From Perognathus longimembris pacificus (Eukaryota > Chordata > Mammalia > Rodentia > Heteromyidae): 64,000 nucleotides of DNA. This document shows, piece by piece, positions 1-12,559 of this stretch. The notes beneath the pieces were generated by a model. That model was not told where the DNA came from. It saw nothing but the letters and a program-made list of their open reading frames with translations, and did no database searches. The stretch lies in NCBI RefSeq assembly GCF_023159225.1, contig NC_063166.1, positions 80,203,503-80,267,502 on the forward strand, read 5' to 3'. Both the position numbers and the translations under genes were made by a program. The stretch's first letter is position 1. Each line of letters begins with the position of its first letter.

Positions 1-121
1 GTTCTCCATGAGATGGATGGCGATCTGAGAGCTGCATTTTCTCCTGTTTGGGCTGTGATGTCCTTACACGTTCTATTCTGGTCCTGAGACTGGAAGTGGT
101 GCCAGGCCCTGATGAGCCCAT

Positions 122-240
122 GTAACCCCCCCCACCTGCCCCCCACCTCCCCTCCATCTCCCCTCCACCTCCCCTCCCCTCAGCCTCCTCACCTACCCCA
201 ACCCCCCCACGCCCCTCCCAACACTTCCCACCTCACCCCT
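122..240. repeat. C-rich polypyrimidine low-complexity sequence
   Basis: CCCCACCTCCCCTCC-like units, C/T rich with few other bases. No gene is seen in 1-560. A second similar block lies at 367-405. Confidence 0.85.
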
Positions 241-1426
241 CCTCCGCCTCAATGAAATGTCACCCGACCTCAAATTAACCTCTCTGGCAATCCCCGCCCC
301 AATTATTTCTCTATAGGATTTCCAGAGCCTGAAATTACCCCTGACTATTCATCGCCTTGCTTTTTCTTCCTCCCCCTCCCCCTGCCCCTCCCTCCCCCCC
401 CCCACCTGATGTTACAAGGGCAGGGCCTTGGTGGCCTTGATTTCATAATCAACTCATGTCTCAGACAGTGTTTAGCTCCGAGGAGGTGCTCAGTATATGT
501 TTTTACTGCCATTGAAAGCCACCTAGAATGTTAGGGTTTCAAACGTCTTGATCCATTTCCCCTTGCGGGTAATTAGAAGAAAGACTTCTAATTGCATTTC
601 CACCCCAGCCTCTTCCCAACCCTGGAAACCGCCCCGTTGTTTTGGGGGTGGGAAAGGGAAATTCTAGCTGATTAAGCAATTTGCCAGGCGGGCAATTCAT
701 TCCTGAGCGAGTCACGGCGGCCTTAGAAAACTGCATTCGTACCAGAGCCACCCAGGGGCAGGCCGGCGGAAGACCCTGGCCTGCATCGCATCCTTTGAAT
801 TCCCCTTTCAAGGCAGGACGGCCTTTTCTTTGGGTTCCCTCCCTTTCAATTGTGAGAGCCACGGGCCGTTCTATTAAACATGCACACAAGAAATAGCAGT
901 TGACTAAGATCCGCCTTGAGGTGTTGTTAATTTTTTTTTAAATTTTTCTGCTTACCCTGATGAGTCTCCTTTGTTTGTGGAACTGCATTGTTATGTGTTC
1001 CCTGGTTATATTTAGAACAGAGGATAAAGAAGGGGAAATGGGGGAGAAAAATGAACGAGTTTACAAATATGCATGCGATCTAATTAAAAGAGCGGAAAGA
1101 TGCTATGTAAATAAACAGCAATGAAGGGGGTTGGGGCTCTTGCCTGAGAGGGACTGCCGAAATGCAGGAAATCCAGCAGTACCGCTGTCACCCACTGCCC
1201 TTCTCGCTGCCACCAGGCACTACCAGGTTCAAGCACATTTCCTAGATCACCGGAAGTTTCTGGAAGAGGAGTCACTTGACATTTTCACTCATACCCAGAA
1301 GGAAGGAGGCTTTCCTGACTACAGTAGCCACATCGTGTTCTTCTTTCTTCTAAACAAGAATGATTTCTCAGCTTCAAATCAAATAATGTGTCATAGAAGA
1401 AACAAATAGCCTGATGGGAGGCTTGT

Positions 1427-1428
<2 letters not shown>
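241..1428. other. Unique upstream DNA with homeodomain-type AT motifs
   Basis: Apart from the C-rich run at 367-405 I recognise no repeat here. It contains an inverted repeat of AATTAGAAG/CTTCTAATT at 571-593 and, at about 1040-1100, an octamer-like ATATGCAT and TAATTAA. It could be conserved non-coding sequence, which is inference only. No coding frame is convincing. Confidence 0.35.

Positions 1429-1430
<2 letters not shown>

Positions 1431-1470
<40 letters not shown>
1431..1470. repeat. (CA)20 microsatellite
   Basis: Forty uninterrupted bases of AC repeat. Confidence 0.98.
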
Positions 1471-1472
<2 letters not shown>

Positions 1473-3446
1473 TTCTAAGCACCTCAATTACCTGTCTCAC
1501 TTCGTTCATGCAGCAAGTGCTCTGAGCAAAGTACTGTCACCATACCCAGTTTTTCAAATGCAAAATCAGAGGTACAGGAAACAGAACCAAGGTGTTCTGT
1601 CATTAAGCAGAAGATGGGAGCTCAGCAGGAAGATGTCTCTGCCTGACCCCAGGGCTCATTATTTTAGCAGTCTTTTCTTCCTTTCTCTCCAAAAATTTTC
1701 ATGTTAGAATTAACCAAATGGCATTGGATTAACCTCACGCGATGGAATTACCCATACCAAACTGGCCATCTCATGATACAACCTATGGTGAAATTTGGTA
1801 GAGCAAAAATTTGGAATTCTCTTCCCTCAACCCCACAGCACAAAAATGTACCCTTCTAGACCTTTCTGAAGCACACAACTATATTGACACACACAAACAG
1901 ATGGATATAATTTCACATTGTGTTCTTTGCAAGATGAGAAAAACTTCAAAACATTTTTTTGGATCGTCTGGCATAAGTGTCATGTGTATTTGTGTGACTG
2001 TTTCTGGAAGACAAATATCTAGACTATGTAAGTGGAATCACAAGCTTTCTCTCAGGGTATGGCAAGTCTTACACTTCTGCTCTGTCATTCAAATTTCCGG
2101 GTGCTAATTTATCAGGGGAATGCTAAGTGCACGGAACAAATAAGGCTCTGATGTTGGCGATGCTTGTGCACCCACACTGGGCTGACCCAGCAAGACTTTA
2201 TAAAGGGGTAACCCCCAGTGCTGACCTTCCCTCTGACCAAAGCATCGAGATCTCAGATTTATGAACACGATTTCCTGCCTGCAGTTGGTCAGAGATCACA
2301 ATGAAGGCTCTGTTTGTTTCCTTCACCCGGGGGTAGATGGCGAAGAGGCCGGAGCTGACCTCAAGGATCTCTCCTCCCTAAGATGAAAGACCTGTGAAGG
2401 TCAGAGACCTCTGCTAAGTCAATATCCGACCCAGTGCTCTGCCTAGACTTTGGCCTTTAGCGTCTCTACCACCTGGAGAAGCTCACTGCTCTTGGGGTGA
2501 CTGGAGGTTGGCTCGGCTGTTTGATGTTGACTTTGTTGTGACCTGCCAGCCTCTTCCAGGCTAACACACTGGGCTAATGGCAGTCTGTAAGAGATGACTG
2601 ATGCCCAGCCTTTGAAGCCCCTTGGGTAGCCCTTCCTGAGACTCAGAGCCGTCCTGCCTGCCTGCCTGCGTGAAGTGACTTGGGTTTTCTGTTTGGGGAT
2701 GGAAACTGTCTCGAGCAACTGTCTATTTCCCGGCTGTCCACCCATCCAGTAATCCCAACGGGGCAGCCGAGTGATGGCTTTAGTCAAAAATTTTATTATG
2801 CCTCTGTCCAATCTCTTCAATGGCTTCCCATAAACGTGAAGCAACGTCATGACACATTCCTTGAACGCCCGCAGCTGCGGTGCTGGGACCCAACCGCAAT
2901 GAGCCACGCTGCTTTCTTCCTAACCCTTCCCAAGAGGTCGTCCTGCTGTCCAGCCTGCTAGGAAATCCCTTCCCTTCATGCCTCGTGGGTGATTTCATTT
3001 TACCTCTGAAATTCTCTTAAGTTTTGTTTGTATTTTCTTTTCTATTCCTCCCTATAAGTATTTGCCCATAAAGGCAGAGGCCATTATTCCCCATTCCGGT
3101 TAGAATCTTTGCCTCCTTAGAAGCCTGTGGAATAGTTGAGGCAGGAGGGAATGCAGCACAGGAATGGCCCGTGGTTTTCTGTTTGGAAGAGGCAGTGGTA
3201 ATTATTAATGAATCCCTTTGGCCGTGCCGTCAGGTGGTCCCCGGCAGGCACGGTTCCTTATAGAGGGAAGAAAGGAAAGAAGACAGGCTTACTGGGTGAA
3301 CAAAGCTGTGCGTTCAAAGACATTCATCATTACTTTATATTAAAGTGAAATACCTTCAAACAATGCCAGGACTGTAAGGAGTCATGCGGAATGGAATGCA
3401 CGCGGTCTGTGAATCGGGACGAGCACCCAGAGGGAGGAGCAGGATA
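1471..3446. other. Unique DNA, no gene recognised
   Basis: No repeat family or exon recognised. A minus-strand open frame of 154 codons at 2443-2907 has no recognisable similarity or promoter context. 'tttataaag' at about 2197 looks like a TATA box but has no supporting gene. Confidence 0.4.
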
Positions 3447-3570
3447 GCTGGGTATCATGGCACGCGTCTCTCATTTCAGCACTGGGGAGGTGGAGGCAGG
3501 CTGATCGCAAGTTCAAGGCCAGCCTGGCTACCTAGCAAGATTCTGTCTCAAAAAAAAAAAAAATAATAAA
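3447..3570 (+). mobile_element. B1 SINE
   Basis: 7SL-derived B1. It starts 'gctgggtatcatggcac', carries 'cactggggaggtggaggca' and 'ttcaaggccagcctggct', and ends in an A-rich tail. Near full length, moderately diverged. Confidence 0.9.
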
Positions 3571-3596
3571 GTTGGGAGGGGAAGTGCTATGGTGAA

Positions 3597-3742
3597 TAGA
3601 AATATAAAGATAAATATAAAAATATATAAAAATAAATATAAAATATAAAAATATAAATAAATATAAATATAAAAATATAAAATAAATAAATATAAAAATA
3701 AATAAATAAATATAAAAAATAAATAAATATAAAAATAAAAAT
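3597..3742. repeat. AT-rich (TAAATA)n-like simple repeat
   Basis: TATAAA and AATAAATA units in irregular order, about 145 bases. Confidence 0.9.
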
Positions 3743-3808
3743 AGAGTTATTTCAGAATAATGTCTGTGGTATTACAATATTTAATTATTTTAAGGAAAAA
3801 AATCAATT

Positions 3809-4090
3809 GCCAGGAATCAGTGGCTCATATCTAGAATCCTAGCTACTTAGGAAGCTGAGATCCAAGGATCACAACGTGAAGCCATCCCAGGCAGAAAATC
3901 CCACTGACTGTTATTTCCAATTAGTCAGCAGCAAAAGGCAAGAAATGGAAGCATCGCTTGAGTCTGGTAGATATCATCAGGCTTGGAGCAAAAGAAGCCA
4001 AGTGAGAGCAAGAGGACCTGAGTTCAAGCCCCAATATAATGGAAGAGAGAGAGAAAGAGATTGGGGAAGGGAGGGAAGAAGAAAGGAAGG
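3809..4090 (+). mobile_element. B1-ID composite SINE with GA-rich tail
   Basis: A B1-like left part ('cagtggctcatatctagaatcctagctac', 'gaagctgagatc') is followed by an ID-type right part with the tRNA box B-derived 'gacctgagttcaagcccca'. The tail is GAGA-rich. Other copies of this family lie at 21330 and 34151. Confidence 0.85.
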
Positions 4091-4149
4091 AATTTATGCA
4101 CGCATTGATCTCATGAGAAAGAATATAGGGAGAAAAACTGGTTATTCTT

Positions 4150-5960
4150 AAAAATCATTTTATTTTCTGTTTCATATGTTTATAGTCTCTTGAAATGGAT
4201 GATGTTGCTTCCGGTAAGTAATGAAGACACCAAGGCCGTCTGTAAAATGTCAGCACCCGTTCAAGTGGGAAAGGCAAAGTGCTGGAGACTTTTTCTAAAG
4301 CAAGGAGAAGCCATGACTCCAAAAACTGGACAATGATTTGTGGGTTTGTTTGTTTGTTTGTTTTAAGCCAGCAAATTAGACTTCAAGGTGACAGGCTGTG
4401 GGGCAGACAGGCACAGCTCCCGGCTCAGTGCCACGCAAAGCCCTGTGGCTGGGGGTGCTGGAACCCGGCTTCTGCAGGAGCAAGTGTCCCTCACTGAGGG
4501 ACGACATTCCGGCTCTCTCGGAACCTGCCTCCCGGTCTGCCTTGAAGATGGGGCCTTCCCTGGCTGTTTCTTCTTGGAACAGTCTAGATTATCTTTACTA
4601 GCTGCTACTCTCCTTTCCCGTGGGAAAGTCCTGCCTTTGATTCTCAGTTCTGAAGCTGGAGCAGAAAAGGAAATGGATCTGAGAAAGAGAAAATGGGAGA
4701 GGGCCCCTCACGGGACAAAAACGCACCCCAGTATGAGAGAGCCAGGCTGGGTGGGAAGGGACTGGGGGAGGGGGGCTGGGGGAGGGAGGCCTGGAAACAG
4801 AGGATCGCTGCTCTGCAGGCTGGGCAGCCCAAGACCAGAAAGGTGCGGGCACGCGGGGGCAGGGTGGCGAGTGTCCCCTTTTCTGGCTGGTGGGTGGCCC
4901 CTCCTTTCTGGGCCCTGGCAGTGGAAGGGGCACGTGAGCTCCCTGAGTCCCTTTGTAAAGCACTGATCCCATCCGTGGGGCTCTGCCCTCCTGACAGTGG
5001 GCCACCGTGGGCATCAGGCTGCAGAACGTGAGGGGGGAGCAGCTAGATGGGAGGGTGGTTGGCTTCCCGGACTGCATTCAGGAGGCCAAGGAAGGCTTTC
5101 CAGATCGAGCCCACAGTGGAGCTGAGGTTTGGAGGTTACCTGGGAGGGAAAGGGACCAAAACATAGAAGCCTGGGCATGGAAACATGTATGCGAATGGCG
5201 ACATCCATTGGCCAGAATAGATGAGAAGTGGACATTACAGACCCACTAGCATTCTCTTTCTTTATGGTGGAAAGTATCCTCTTCCTCGTCCTCAAAACAG
5301 GGAAGTGGGGTTCGTTGAATGAGTGGGGAGGTGGTTCCTGGGAGAGTAAGATAACTGTCCTCCCCGAAGGACGGAAGACAGGTGCCTCGCGGGTGAGGAG
5401 AGAGTCAGTGGTACCAAGTGCTACCAGCACCTCCAGGAAGAGATGCGGATATCTCCTTTCCATTCCAGCGTCCATTCTCTGGTGACAAGCAACCCAAGAA
5501 GAAAATCCAATTCCAGCAATCAGCTTGGAAGCCCTTGTGCATGCATTTGTTCTTAATGTGTTGTGTCTGTCTCTCTGTGCATTTGTTGATATCTTTATAT
5601 CAGTGTGTCTCTCAAAGGAATCATTAGTGTTTGCACAATCGGCACCATTATCATTTCATAATAATTTCCCTGACCAAAGGGTTTGAAAACAAGTTCCAAC
5701 TCTGTGTCTTACCATAACTACATACGTGCATATGTGTATGACTTGTCACTCTGCTGAATCTACCTCTGGAAATATTATCAATAGCAATTTCTTAAAATAT
5801 GACCATGGCACCAACCAACATATTCCAGTGATATTCAGGGTAGGAGTATTGCTTGGTGGTTGTCCTGGGCATGATAGTGGCTTTTTCTTTTTAATGTTTG
5901 GCAATCAATAGGCTTTTTTATTGAGAGTTTCTTTGGAGAAATGTAACTTATTTGCTCTCC
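4150..5960. other. Unique DNA, no gene recognised
   Basis: Includes a G-rich stretch at about 4740-4800 and two long overlapping but unrecognised frames. 5500-5900 is AT-rich and may be an old unclassified repeat. No exon is supported. Confidence 0.35.
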
Positions 5961-5969
5961 TTAAAATGA

Positions 5970-6306
5970 TTTTTTTTCATGTACAGAGGGGTTACAGTTA
6001 CATAAGTCAGGTAATGAGTACATTTCTTTTTCAACAGTGTTATGCCCCCCTCCCTCATTTTCTCCTAGTTTTTCCTCTCTCCCCAAGGCTGTATAGTTCA
6101 TTTCCAACATAGTGCCTAGTGGGTTTCACTGCTACATTGGTTCACCCTTTGTCCCCCTTCCCCTTCCCCAAACAGATAAACTTACATGCAAGACACTTGC
6201 ACATGATAAAGTACATAGGACTCTAAACATCCACACAGTGAGACCAAAGGAGATATTCGTAGGAGAAGATCACAAAGGCTCAATAGCTCTATGTGTATGA
6301 ACATTA
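5970..6306 (-). mobile_element. L1-like 3'-end retroposon copy
   Basis: Shares landmarks with the copy at 50615: a T-rich start, 'tgtacagaggggttacag', 'gagtacatttctt' and 'ccctccctcatt'. It is flanked by 8-base 'taaaatga' at 5962-5969 and 6307-6314, a possible target-site duplication. The T run at the low-coordinate end is the poly(A) tail, so it is on the minus strand. Confidence 0.65.
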
Positions 6307-6462
6307 TAAAATGAAGTGTATCAAGATGAATTCCAAGAAATGGACACGAGAGATTTTTTTTTGTTATTTTATTTTTGTTTGTTTCCCCCTTTGTTGCTGT
6401 TTTTGATTTCTGTATTTTTGTCTTGTATGACAATTTGCTTTCTTTAAAAATAATAAGAAGCC

Positions 6463-6465
<3 letters not shown>

Positions 6466-6505
<40 letters not shown>
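6466..6505. repeat. (GT)20 microsatellite
   Basis: Forty bases of GT repeat, followed shortly by a G-rich run at about 6559-6575. Confidence 0.98.
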
Positions 6506-6507
<2 letters not shown>

Positions 6508-8041
6508 AGCCTTGTGCTAACAATAGATGCTGCACTATGGCTTGTACAGCAATGCTGACGGGGGTGGGGGGGGGCAGAGCAGGGGGCTGAGAGCAAGTTA
6601 CTGGACTCACCTCCCTGATACCAAAATGGAGGCTGAGGGTGGCTTGGTCCTGAGAGTTCAGCTGTGACTCCAAGCTTTAACTGCTCCCCCAAATCTGACA
6701 TCCCTCCTCCATTCCAATCACCAGGATAGGCAGAAACTGCCCCAGCCACCTTTTCTTGTCATTTTGACTCCGTTAGCCAAGTTAGTTGAGCATGAGCCAA
6801 TTTCACTAGACACACACCTCCACTTTATTAAACACATACCTGAGGAGGATTCAGTAACTATCCATGCAAATTTTATTGAGATAACAGTGGCCTTCCTCGG
6901 CTTGAGCATCGGAGGGTAGATTGTCAACTATTTAGCAGAGGGGTTGGAAGGTGAAACTTGGGAGAATTGCTAATTGCTGATCAATCAGAAAGAGACAAGC
7001 AGCTTTGGCAACACAATGGAAGTCGATGGAAGATGGTTTGATCTGCAATATTTCAGCGCACCCAGGCCACAAGTTAAGGTTCACCTAGAACAAATCAAAT
7101 CGAACCCAAGGTGGCTTCCAGCCATGTGACACAGTGAAACCCTGTTGCAGCATTCTTTCCTCCAGTCCCTTGTAAATCTTGCCTTCCATGTTGGGAATAG
7201 ATTTTTCCAGGAGTATCTACCTTTGTCAAAAAAAAAAAAAAAAGTACTTTCTTGGAAGCCTGTCTACCTCCATTAAATGGCTTTCAGAGCACACAATGCA
7301 ACTGAATAACGTGCATTATTCAAATGGTTTTCAGTGTTCGGAGGGAAGGAGGTGGGCTCAGATGGGAGCGATTTGAAGGAGCTCATCTGCACCGCAGGAA
7401 AGTCATTTTCCTTTGATTTTTTATACCATTTTGTGGGGGGGGGGGGCATATGTATTTCTCATACCTGATGCTTTGGGGAGGGGCAGTTTTCCGCCACCGA
7501 AACCAGAATCTGGTGAATAGTCGTGGCACTTTTGAAAACACAACCAAATGCCTTGCGATTTTCTTTAGGAACAATACTTTTCTTTCCTTTCTTTTTTTAT
7601 ACTTCTCCATTCTGACTCAAAGATACAGTGAGATGTTTTTACTAAGTGGGATTATTTTCTCCCACATGGAGTTTTAGAGCCAGTGACGAAGGTAATGAAA
7701 TCTGTCAGTCTTTCCTGCTTGAAGCAGAAAACGAGGTGCCTGGTACCTCTCAGTCTTAGTTGCCAGTGTGAAGTGAAGAGAGGTGAGGGTGGGGGGGCTT
7801 CGAAGCTGCCTGAAGCTTTGGGGTGGGAGAGAGGCACTTTCCACAGAGCTGGATTGAGTGAAGGCAGGGGTGAGGGAGCCTTTGCAGAACCAACCCCCAG
7901 AATCCATCTTGACAAGCGTTTTGCATGCAGTTAAATAGACAAATGTATTCCGCTGCCAGGATTTTACAGGAATCATACTTGATGTCTGTCACCAAAAAGA
8001 TTCCTGGGCACTGGTGGTGTGACAAACTATTATGCCTCAGA
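6506..8041. other. Unique DNA, no gene recognised
   Basis: Contains an A run at 7229-7243, a G run near 7434-7446 and unremarkable frames. No repeat family or exon recognised with confidence. Confidence 0.35.
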
Positions 8042-8210
8042 GCAGTGGCTCTCAAACTGGAGCGTACGTCAGAATCACCTGGAGGGCTTGTTAAGTATGA
8101 CACAGCCGGCTGGGCCTCTCCTGAGCAGCTTCGGGAGCGGAGGATCTGGATGGGGCCCGGGTCGGCCTTGGTGGTGCTGTCTGCAGGCACGCTTTCTAAG
8201 AAGCAGCAGG
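8042..8210 (+). mobile_element. MER5A-like hAT-Charlie DNA transposon relic
   Basis: Begins 'cagtggctctcaaactggagcg' with 'cagaatcacctggagggctt', the hallmark terminal part of MER5-type non-autonomous elements. A degraded 'ggatctggatggggcccggg' middle follows. Ancient, so boundaries are approximate. Confidence 0.7.
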
Positions 8211-9540
8211 TGAGGGGCATCAAAGCAGGGAGCATGAAGATTCACCAGGCAGGGCTCCATCCGCGGAGACCTCGCATACAAAATCGATTCTATGCCACCA
8301 CAACCGGGAAGTCCTGGGAGCACACCCCAGCACCGCCTCATGAGAATTCGAGCTTCAGAAAAACCACGTGTGCCTTCTCGCCCCATCTCCTGGTGAGCTT
8401 GCTGGGCCTGCGGTACTGCATCCTCCGTCTGGCTTCCCGGCAGCTCCCAGCATGCACTGCACAAGCTAATGCCTTAGGCGAGAGGGACCAGAGGTGATTC
8501 AAGACGACGAAGAGAGCCCATTTATGCTACCTGTGAACATTCCCCTGCAATACATTCTTGGTGCTGGCAACGATTAACATTTTCTCAGCATTTCAGGGAT
8601 TTACATTTGACCCCCAAAGTAAGCCAGCTCTGAGCTCCGCGGATCCATAGCGCACATCGTGTACCATAGCTAATAAACATTTACAATGTGGCCTGCGCAG
8701 GCCTTGCTCCATAAGACCCATCAGGGAGACCAGAGCCATGGAGCCTGCATTTAGGCCAGCATCTCACGTTACATTAAAGAGATTCGTTTGTTCTTATTAC
8801 ATGGCTTTGTCACTTATATTTGCACCTTCAACAGTTCCCACACACCCCACCCTAATAGCTTAGGATGCTGAGGTGACCACAGCTTTTCCCGGGGCTCGGG
8901 AGAAGGATTTAGAAGGAGAACAAGCGAGACCTTCAAACGAAGTTAGAGCAGCAAGAGCTGCTGTTCTTCCCATCCAATCGCACACGGGCCCTCCCACTTC
9001 TGCACCTAGAAACAGCTCTTCCTGTAGAAGACACCATCCCAGGTCTGTCAAAGTCAGAATGGAGAACTCGCCTCGGTCCTTTCCCTATCTCTTCTGCCAA
9101 GAGTTGGCACTGCCTGGTTGAAATTTTGGCTCTTGTGCCTCGTGCTACAGAAGTCTCTCTACATATGTAGGAAGGGTGTGTTCAGGAATCTACACCCTCT
9201 GTGCATTTGTCTATTTATATAGAGATGCATATTGCATAGTAATAGGGTTTTTATGCATTGAGTAAAACTCTGCTCCCCCATTTCACTTGGTTTATCGTTC
9301 TGCTGAATAATTCAGCTCCTATATGCACTTCATAGACTTTTTTGCTTGATAAATTCACTACTCGGAGCCTTCTCTTTGGTTGGAATTTTTAATCAGATTG
9401 AAACCCATCATGTTGAGATCAAAGCTGGGAATAATGATTTTTACCAAACTACGTTCCAGCCAAAAGATCCTCCTCCCAGCACACCCGTCCTCAAATTGCT
9501 TAGCCGCTTGCTAAAGTGTGAGAGAATTTATGATGCTAAA
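8211..9540. other. Unique DNA, no gene recognised
   Basis: No exon or repeat recognised. A 190-codon frame overlapping the MER5A relic runs into this block but has no family resemblance. Confidence 0.3.
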
Positions 9541-9547
9541 TAAAGCC

Positions 9548-9590
9548 GGGGGAGAGAGAGAGAGAAGGAGAGAGGGAGAGGGGAAAAAAA
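9548..9590. repeat. GA-rich simple sequence
   Basis: GAGAGA/GGAGAGG units, then an A run. Confidence 0.8.
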
Positions 9591-9717
9591 GATGTTTTAA
9601 TAAGATGAAAATCCAAATGTTAAAATAATGAGCCATCTGCATGGGTGGCCCTCTCTTGAGAGAGATGCCAAGAGCTTCACCATCTGTGAAACATTTACCA
9701 GCTGTTCTTCCTGGGTT

Positions 9718-9753
9718 TGTGTGTCTCTGTGTAAGTGTGTGTGCGTGTGTGTG

Positions 9754-9786
<33 letters not shown>
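9718..9786. repeat. (TG)n then (GA)n compound microsatellite
   Basis: TG/CG-alternating sequence to about 9755 followed by (GA)15. Confidence 0.95.
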
Positions 9787-9787
<1 letters not shown>

Positions 9788-11690
9788 GTAAGAAGTCCTT
9801 GCAGTTGGTGCTTCTAAGTGATGCATCATAGAGGTGAAATGGGCTTGCCCAACTTCAGTAAAGCCTGGGCTTTCTGGGCTGCAGTAACTGAATAATGCTT
9901 CTGGTATCTGCACGTGTGTGCGCCCGTTTGCCTTGTCTTTCCCTCTTGTCCCCCCTTGGTGAGCCCGGGTACTGGGCAAGGGCAGATGCGAAGGGACAGG
10001 AAGTGTATAGCATCCCGGGAGGTCATTTCCAGCGGAATGTGTTCAGAGAGAGTCTGCGCCTGCTTACCCAGCTGCCTGAAAGCTAGTTTCACCTTCGGAG
10101 GATTTGAGCAAGGTTTGGGCAAAATTGTAATCCATCTGAAATGGGGAAGGTGTCTAAAACAGTCCAAATATTTTTGAACATGTCTTTCCTTTTTCTTTCT
10201 CTTCCCCGATCACTGTTTCTCATGGCTGCCAGTCAGCCCTGTATGCCTGCTGCTTTTGCTCTGACGAACACCTTATCTAGGTTGCCCGAGTTATACGTGG
10301 CCTTAGGACCTGAACAGTGCCAGGCATGGATTTAGCTTTGCAGCCAGCTCTAACTGCAGGCAAAGTGCCCAGTGTACTCACAGCGTAAGGGGCTGACCTA
10401 TGGACGCCTCCCCAGGCCCCTGCCTTTTTACTTTGGGGTTCCATTGCCAGAATCTGATGGAATTTTATTTTTTTCTCCCCCATCCAACTGCTGTCTTCTC
10501 TACTTCATTGACTGTCAAATGCATTTCAGGGAATGGAACCTAACAAGAGGTTTGGTTAATGAACGTGCGATACCTTCACCTGCTCCCCCAGGGGTCATTC
10601 CTGAAAGATGTTAGAGAGATTTAGGTCATTTCTCTTTTCTTTTTTTTTTTTTTTTCCTCCAAAAGCTATACGCTGTGAAACAAGAGGGAAATGATGCTGT
10701 CGACCATGGCTGCTCTCACTCTAGCACTTTGGTGACCCAGCCAGAGCTCGGCAGGAAACAAATACAGACTTCTCCAACCCCCCAGGGTCCTGGCAAGCTG
10801 TACTGACTTCATGGCGACTTCAGGTGTGGAATGTCAGGGAGGCCCACGGTGAAATCTGACCATGTCTCCGCATCATGGCATTCTCCAGGTTGCTTGCTTT
10901 TCACTTTCCAATCTGAAAGGCGTTCCTGAGTGCTTCATTCTCTTTCCACCCTCCAGCCACTCACTGAGACCCAGCTGGGCTCTCGTCTCGGCGTTGCATC
11001 CCCTAGTGAAATGGAGCTGTGGGCAGGGCTGCAGCTTTCCACTGCCTGTGGAGCTTGCAGAGTAATACAGCACCGTGGAAATGAAGCTTATCACCAGAGG
11101 TGACTGTACTCAGCCAGTGGGTTTCAAGCAGGAGCAATCTGGACCCCCACCCAGGGTATTGGGTAGTCGTAGGCAACGTTGGCTGTCTCAGCTAGGAAGA
11201 TGGCGCTGCTAGCACTGGCTTGTACAGACTGGGTATACTGTTTCGTGAACCCCAACTACAGCAGTTCCCCTTTCCTGTGAGCCAGCTGTCCCCAGGCCCT
11301 GGTGGACACCTGGGATAGGAAATAGTAAGCAAACTACATATACTTTGTTTTCCTTCTGCATATTTTACGATGAAGTTTTGTGAATAAGTTAGGCATGCAA
11401 AGAGATGAACAATAACAAGCAAGACAACAGAGCAAGCAGAACAATACACCTTAGCAAAGGTTTTGAGAATGTGTTTCTGGAATTTTCCACTTATTTGGGA
11501 CCATAGTTGGTCATAAGTAACTAAGCCCATGGATAAAGGGAGACTCGTACACAGAGGACAGACAGCTGAGCAAGAAGTATTTGCTCAGCAAGCCAGTTGT
11601 ACCCAAACTGGGAAGCCCTGTACAAGGGAAAGCCTTGAAGGAGGGAAGAGGAGAGCCAGGTGAGAGGGAGAGGAGGGACTAGGGACAGGG
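9787..11690. other. Unique DNA, no gene recognised
   Basis: Contains a poly-T run at 10640-10656 and no supported exon. 10,680-11,100 is moderately GC-rich. No RNA gene seen. Confidence 0.3.
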
Positions 11691-11699
11691 GAAGGTCCT

Positions 11700-12545
11700 G
11701 AAGTAAGAAGAGGCCACTCAGAGATGACCAAGGTTGATCATGTGACTGGCTTTGGCCAATCAGAGCACTCAGAGAATTTGGTACAATCTAGGAACTCTGG
11801 GGAATTCTGAGGCATCCATCCTGCTTCTGGCATGGAGGGACACGAAAGTGATTGGAGAAGACGCATCCTAGGAGTGCTACCATATCACACCTCAATCGCG
11901 AGGTGAAAAGATGTGCCAAGCATGTGCTCATGGAAGGGCCCAGGGGGACGTCTGGGTCCTGAATCCCAGCAACCAGTGGTGTAGACTCAGTCGCTTCCAT
12001 TTCTACGTGGCAGATGGCCAGGTTTTATCTCCAAAGCCCGGAACCCCCAGAACAGAGCTAGGGACCATGTCTCTATGTCAGCTTTCACTTCACAGCATGT
12101 GAATCTAGATCCACAGGTTCTGACAGGGTCAAGCTATTACCCAGGAAGCAAGTACTGGGAGAATTCTGATTGGAGGCAAGCTTGAACAAAAAGTCAGCGG
12201 GAATCAGTCTCAACAAACATGCCAGGCATGGTGGTAATTCCAATTATGCAGAAAGGCATCTGCAGAAGGATCAGGATCCAAGACCAGCCTGGGTTGAAAT
12301 TACTAGTCCTGTCTGAAAAATAACCAAATCAAATAAGGGCGGGGATGTGGCACAAGTGGTAGGGCTTCTGTCTAACAAGCCCGAGGCCCTGAGTTCAAAC
12401 CCCACTACTGCCAATAAACCAGCACATAAAAAGTAGCAGTGAGTGAATCAGAATGAAATGTGATTTTCAATGTTGGGTCACTAAGTTGGTATTTTTGTCA
12501 ACAGGGTAGCACATTTGATTATCAATTCTCTTCACTACATGATAA
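11700..12545 (+). mobile_element. MLT1-like LTR interrupted by a SINE
   Basis: The internal match 'catgtgactggctttggccaatcag' and the terminal 'gtcactaagttggtatttttgtcaac' resemble the middle and 3' end of MaLR/MLT1 LTRs. A B1-ID SINE at 12221-12413 splits it, so the LTR is the older insertion. Family call is from memory. Confidence 0.5.
12221..12413 (+). mobile_element. B1-ID composite SINE
   Basis: 'gccaggcatggtggtaattcc' (B1) is followed by 'gatgtggcacaagtggtaggg' and 'ccctgagttcaaaccccact' (ID/tRNA part). Nested in an MLT1-like LTR. Confidence 0.9.
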
Positions 12546-12559
12546 CTTACAACATTCGA

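Noticed and set aside
2195..2205. TATA-box-like tttataaag
   Set aside because: No transcript or exon evidence follows it.
2443..2907. Minus-strand 154-codon frame
   Set aside because: No recognisable domain, no splice or promoter context, and not exceptional for this much unique DNA.
7925..8497. Plus-strand 190-codon frame
   Set aside because: It runs through a MER5A-like transposon relic and resembles no protein family.
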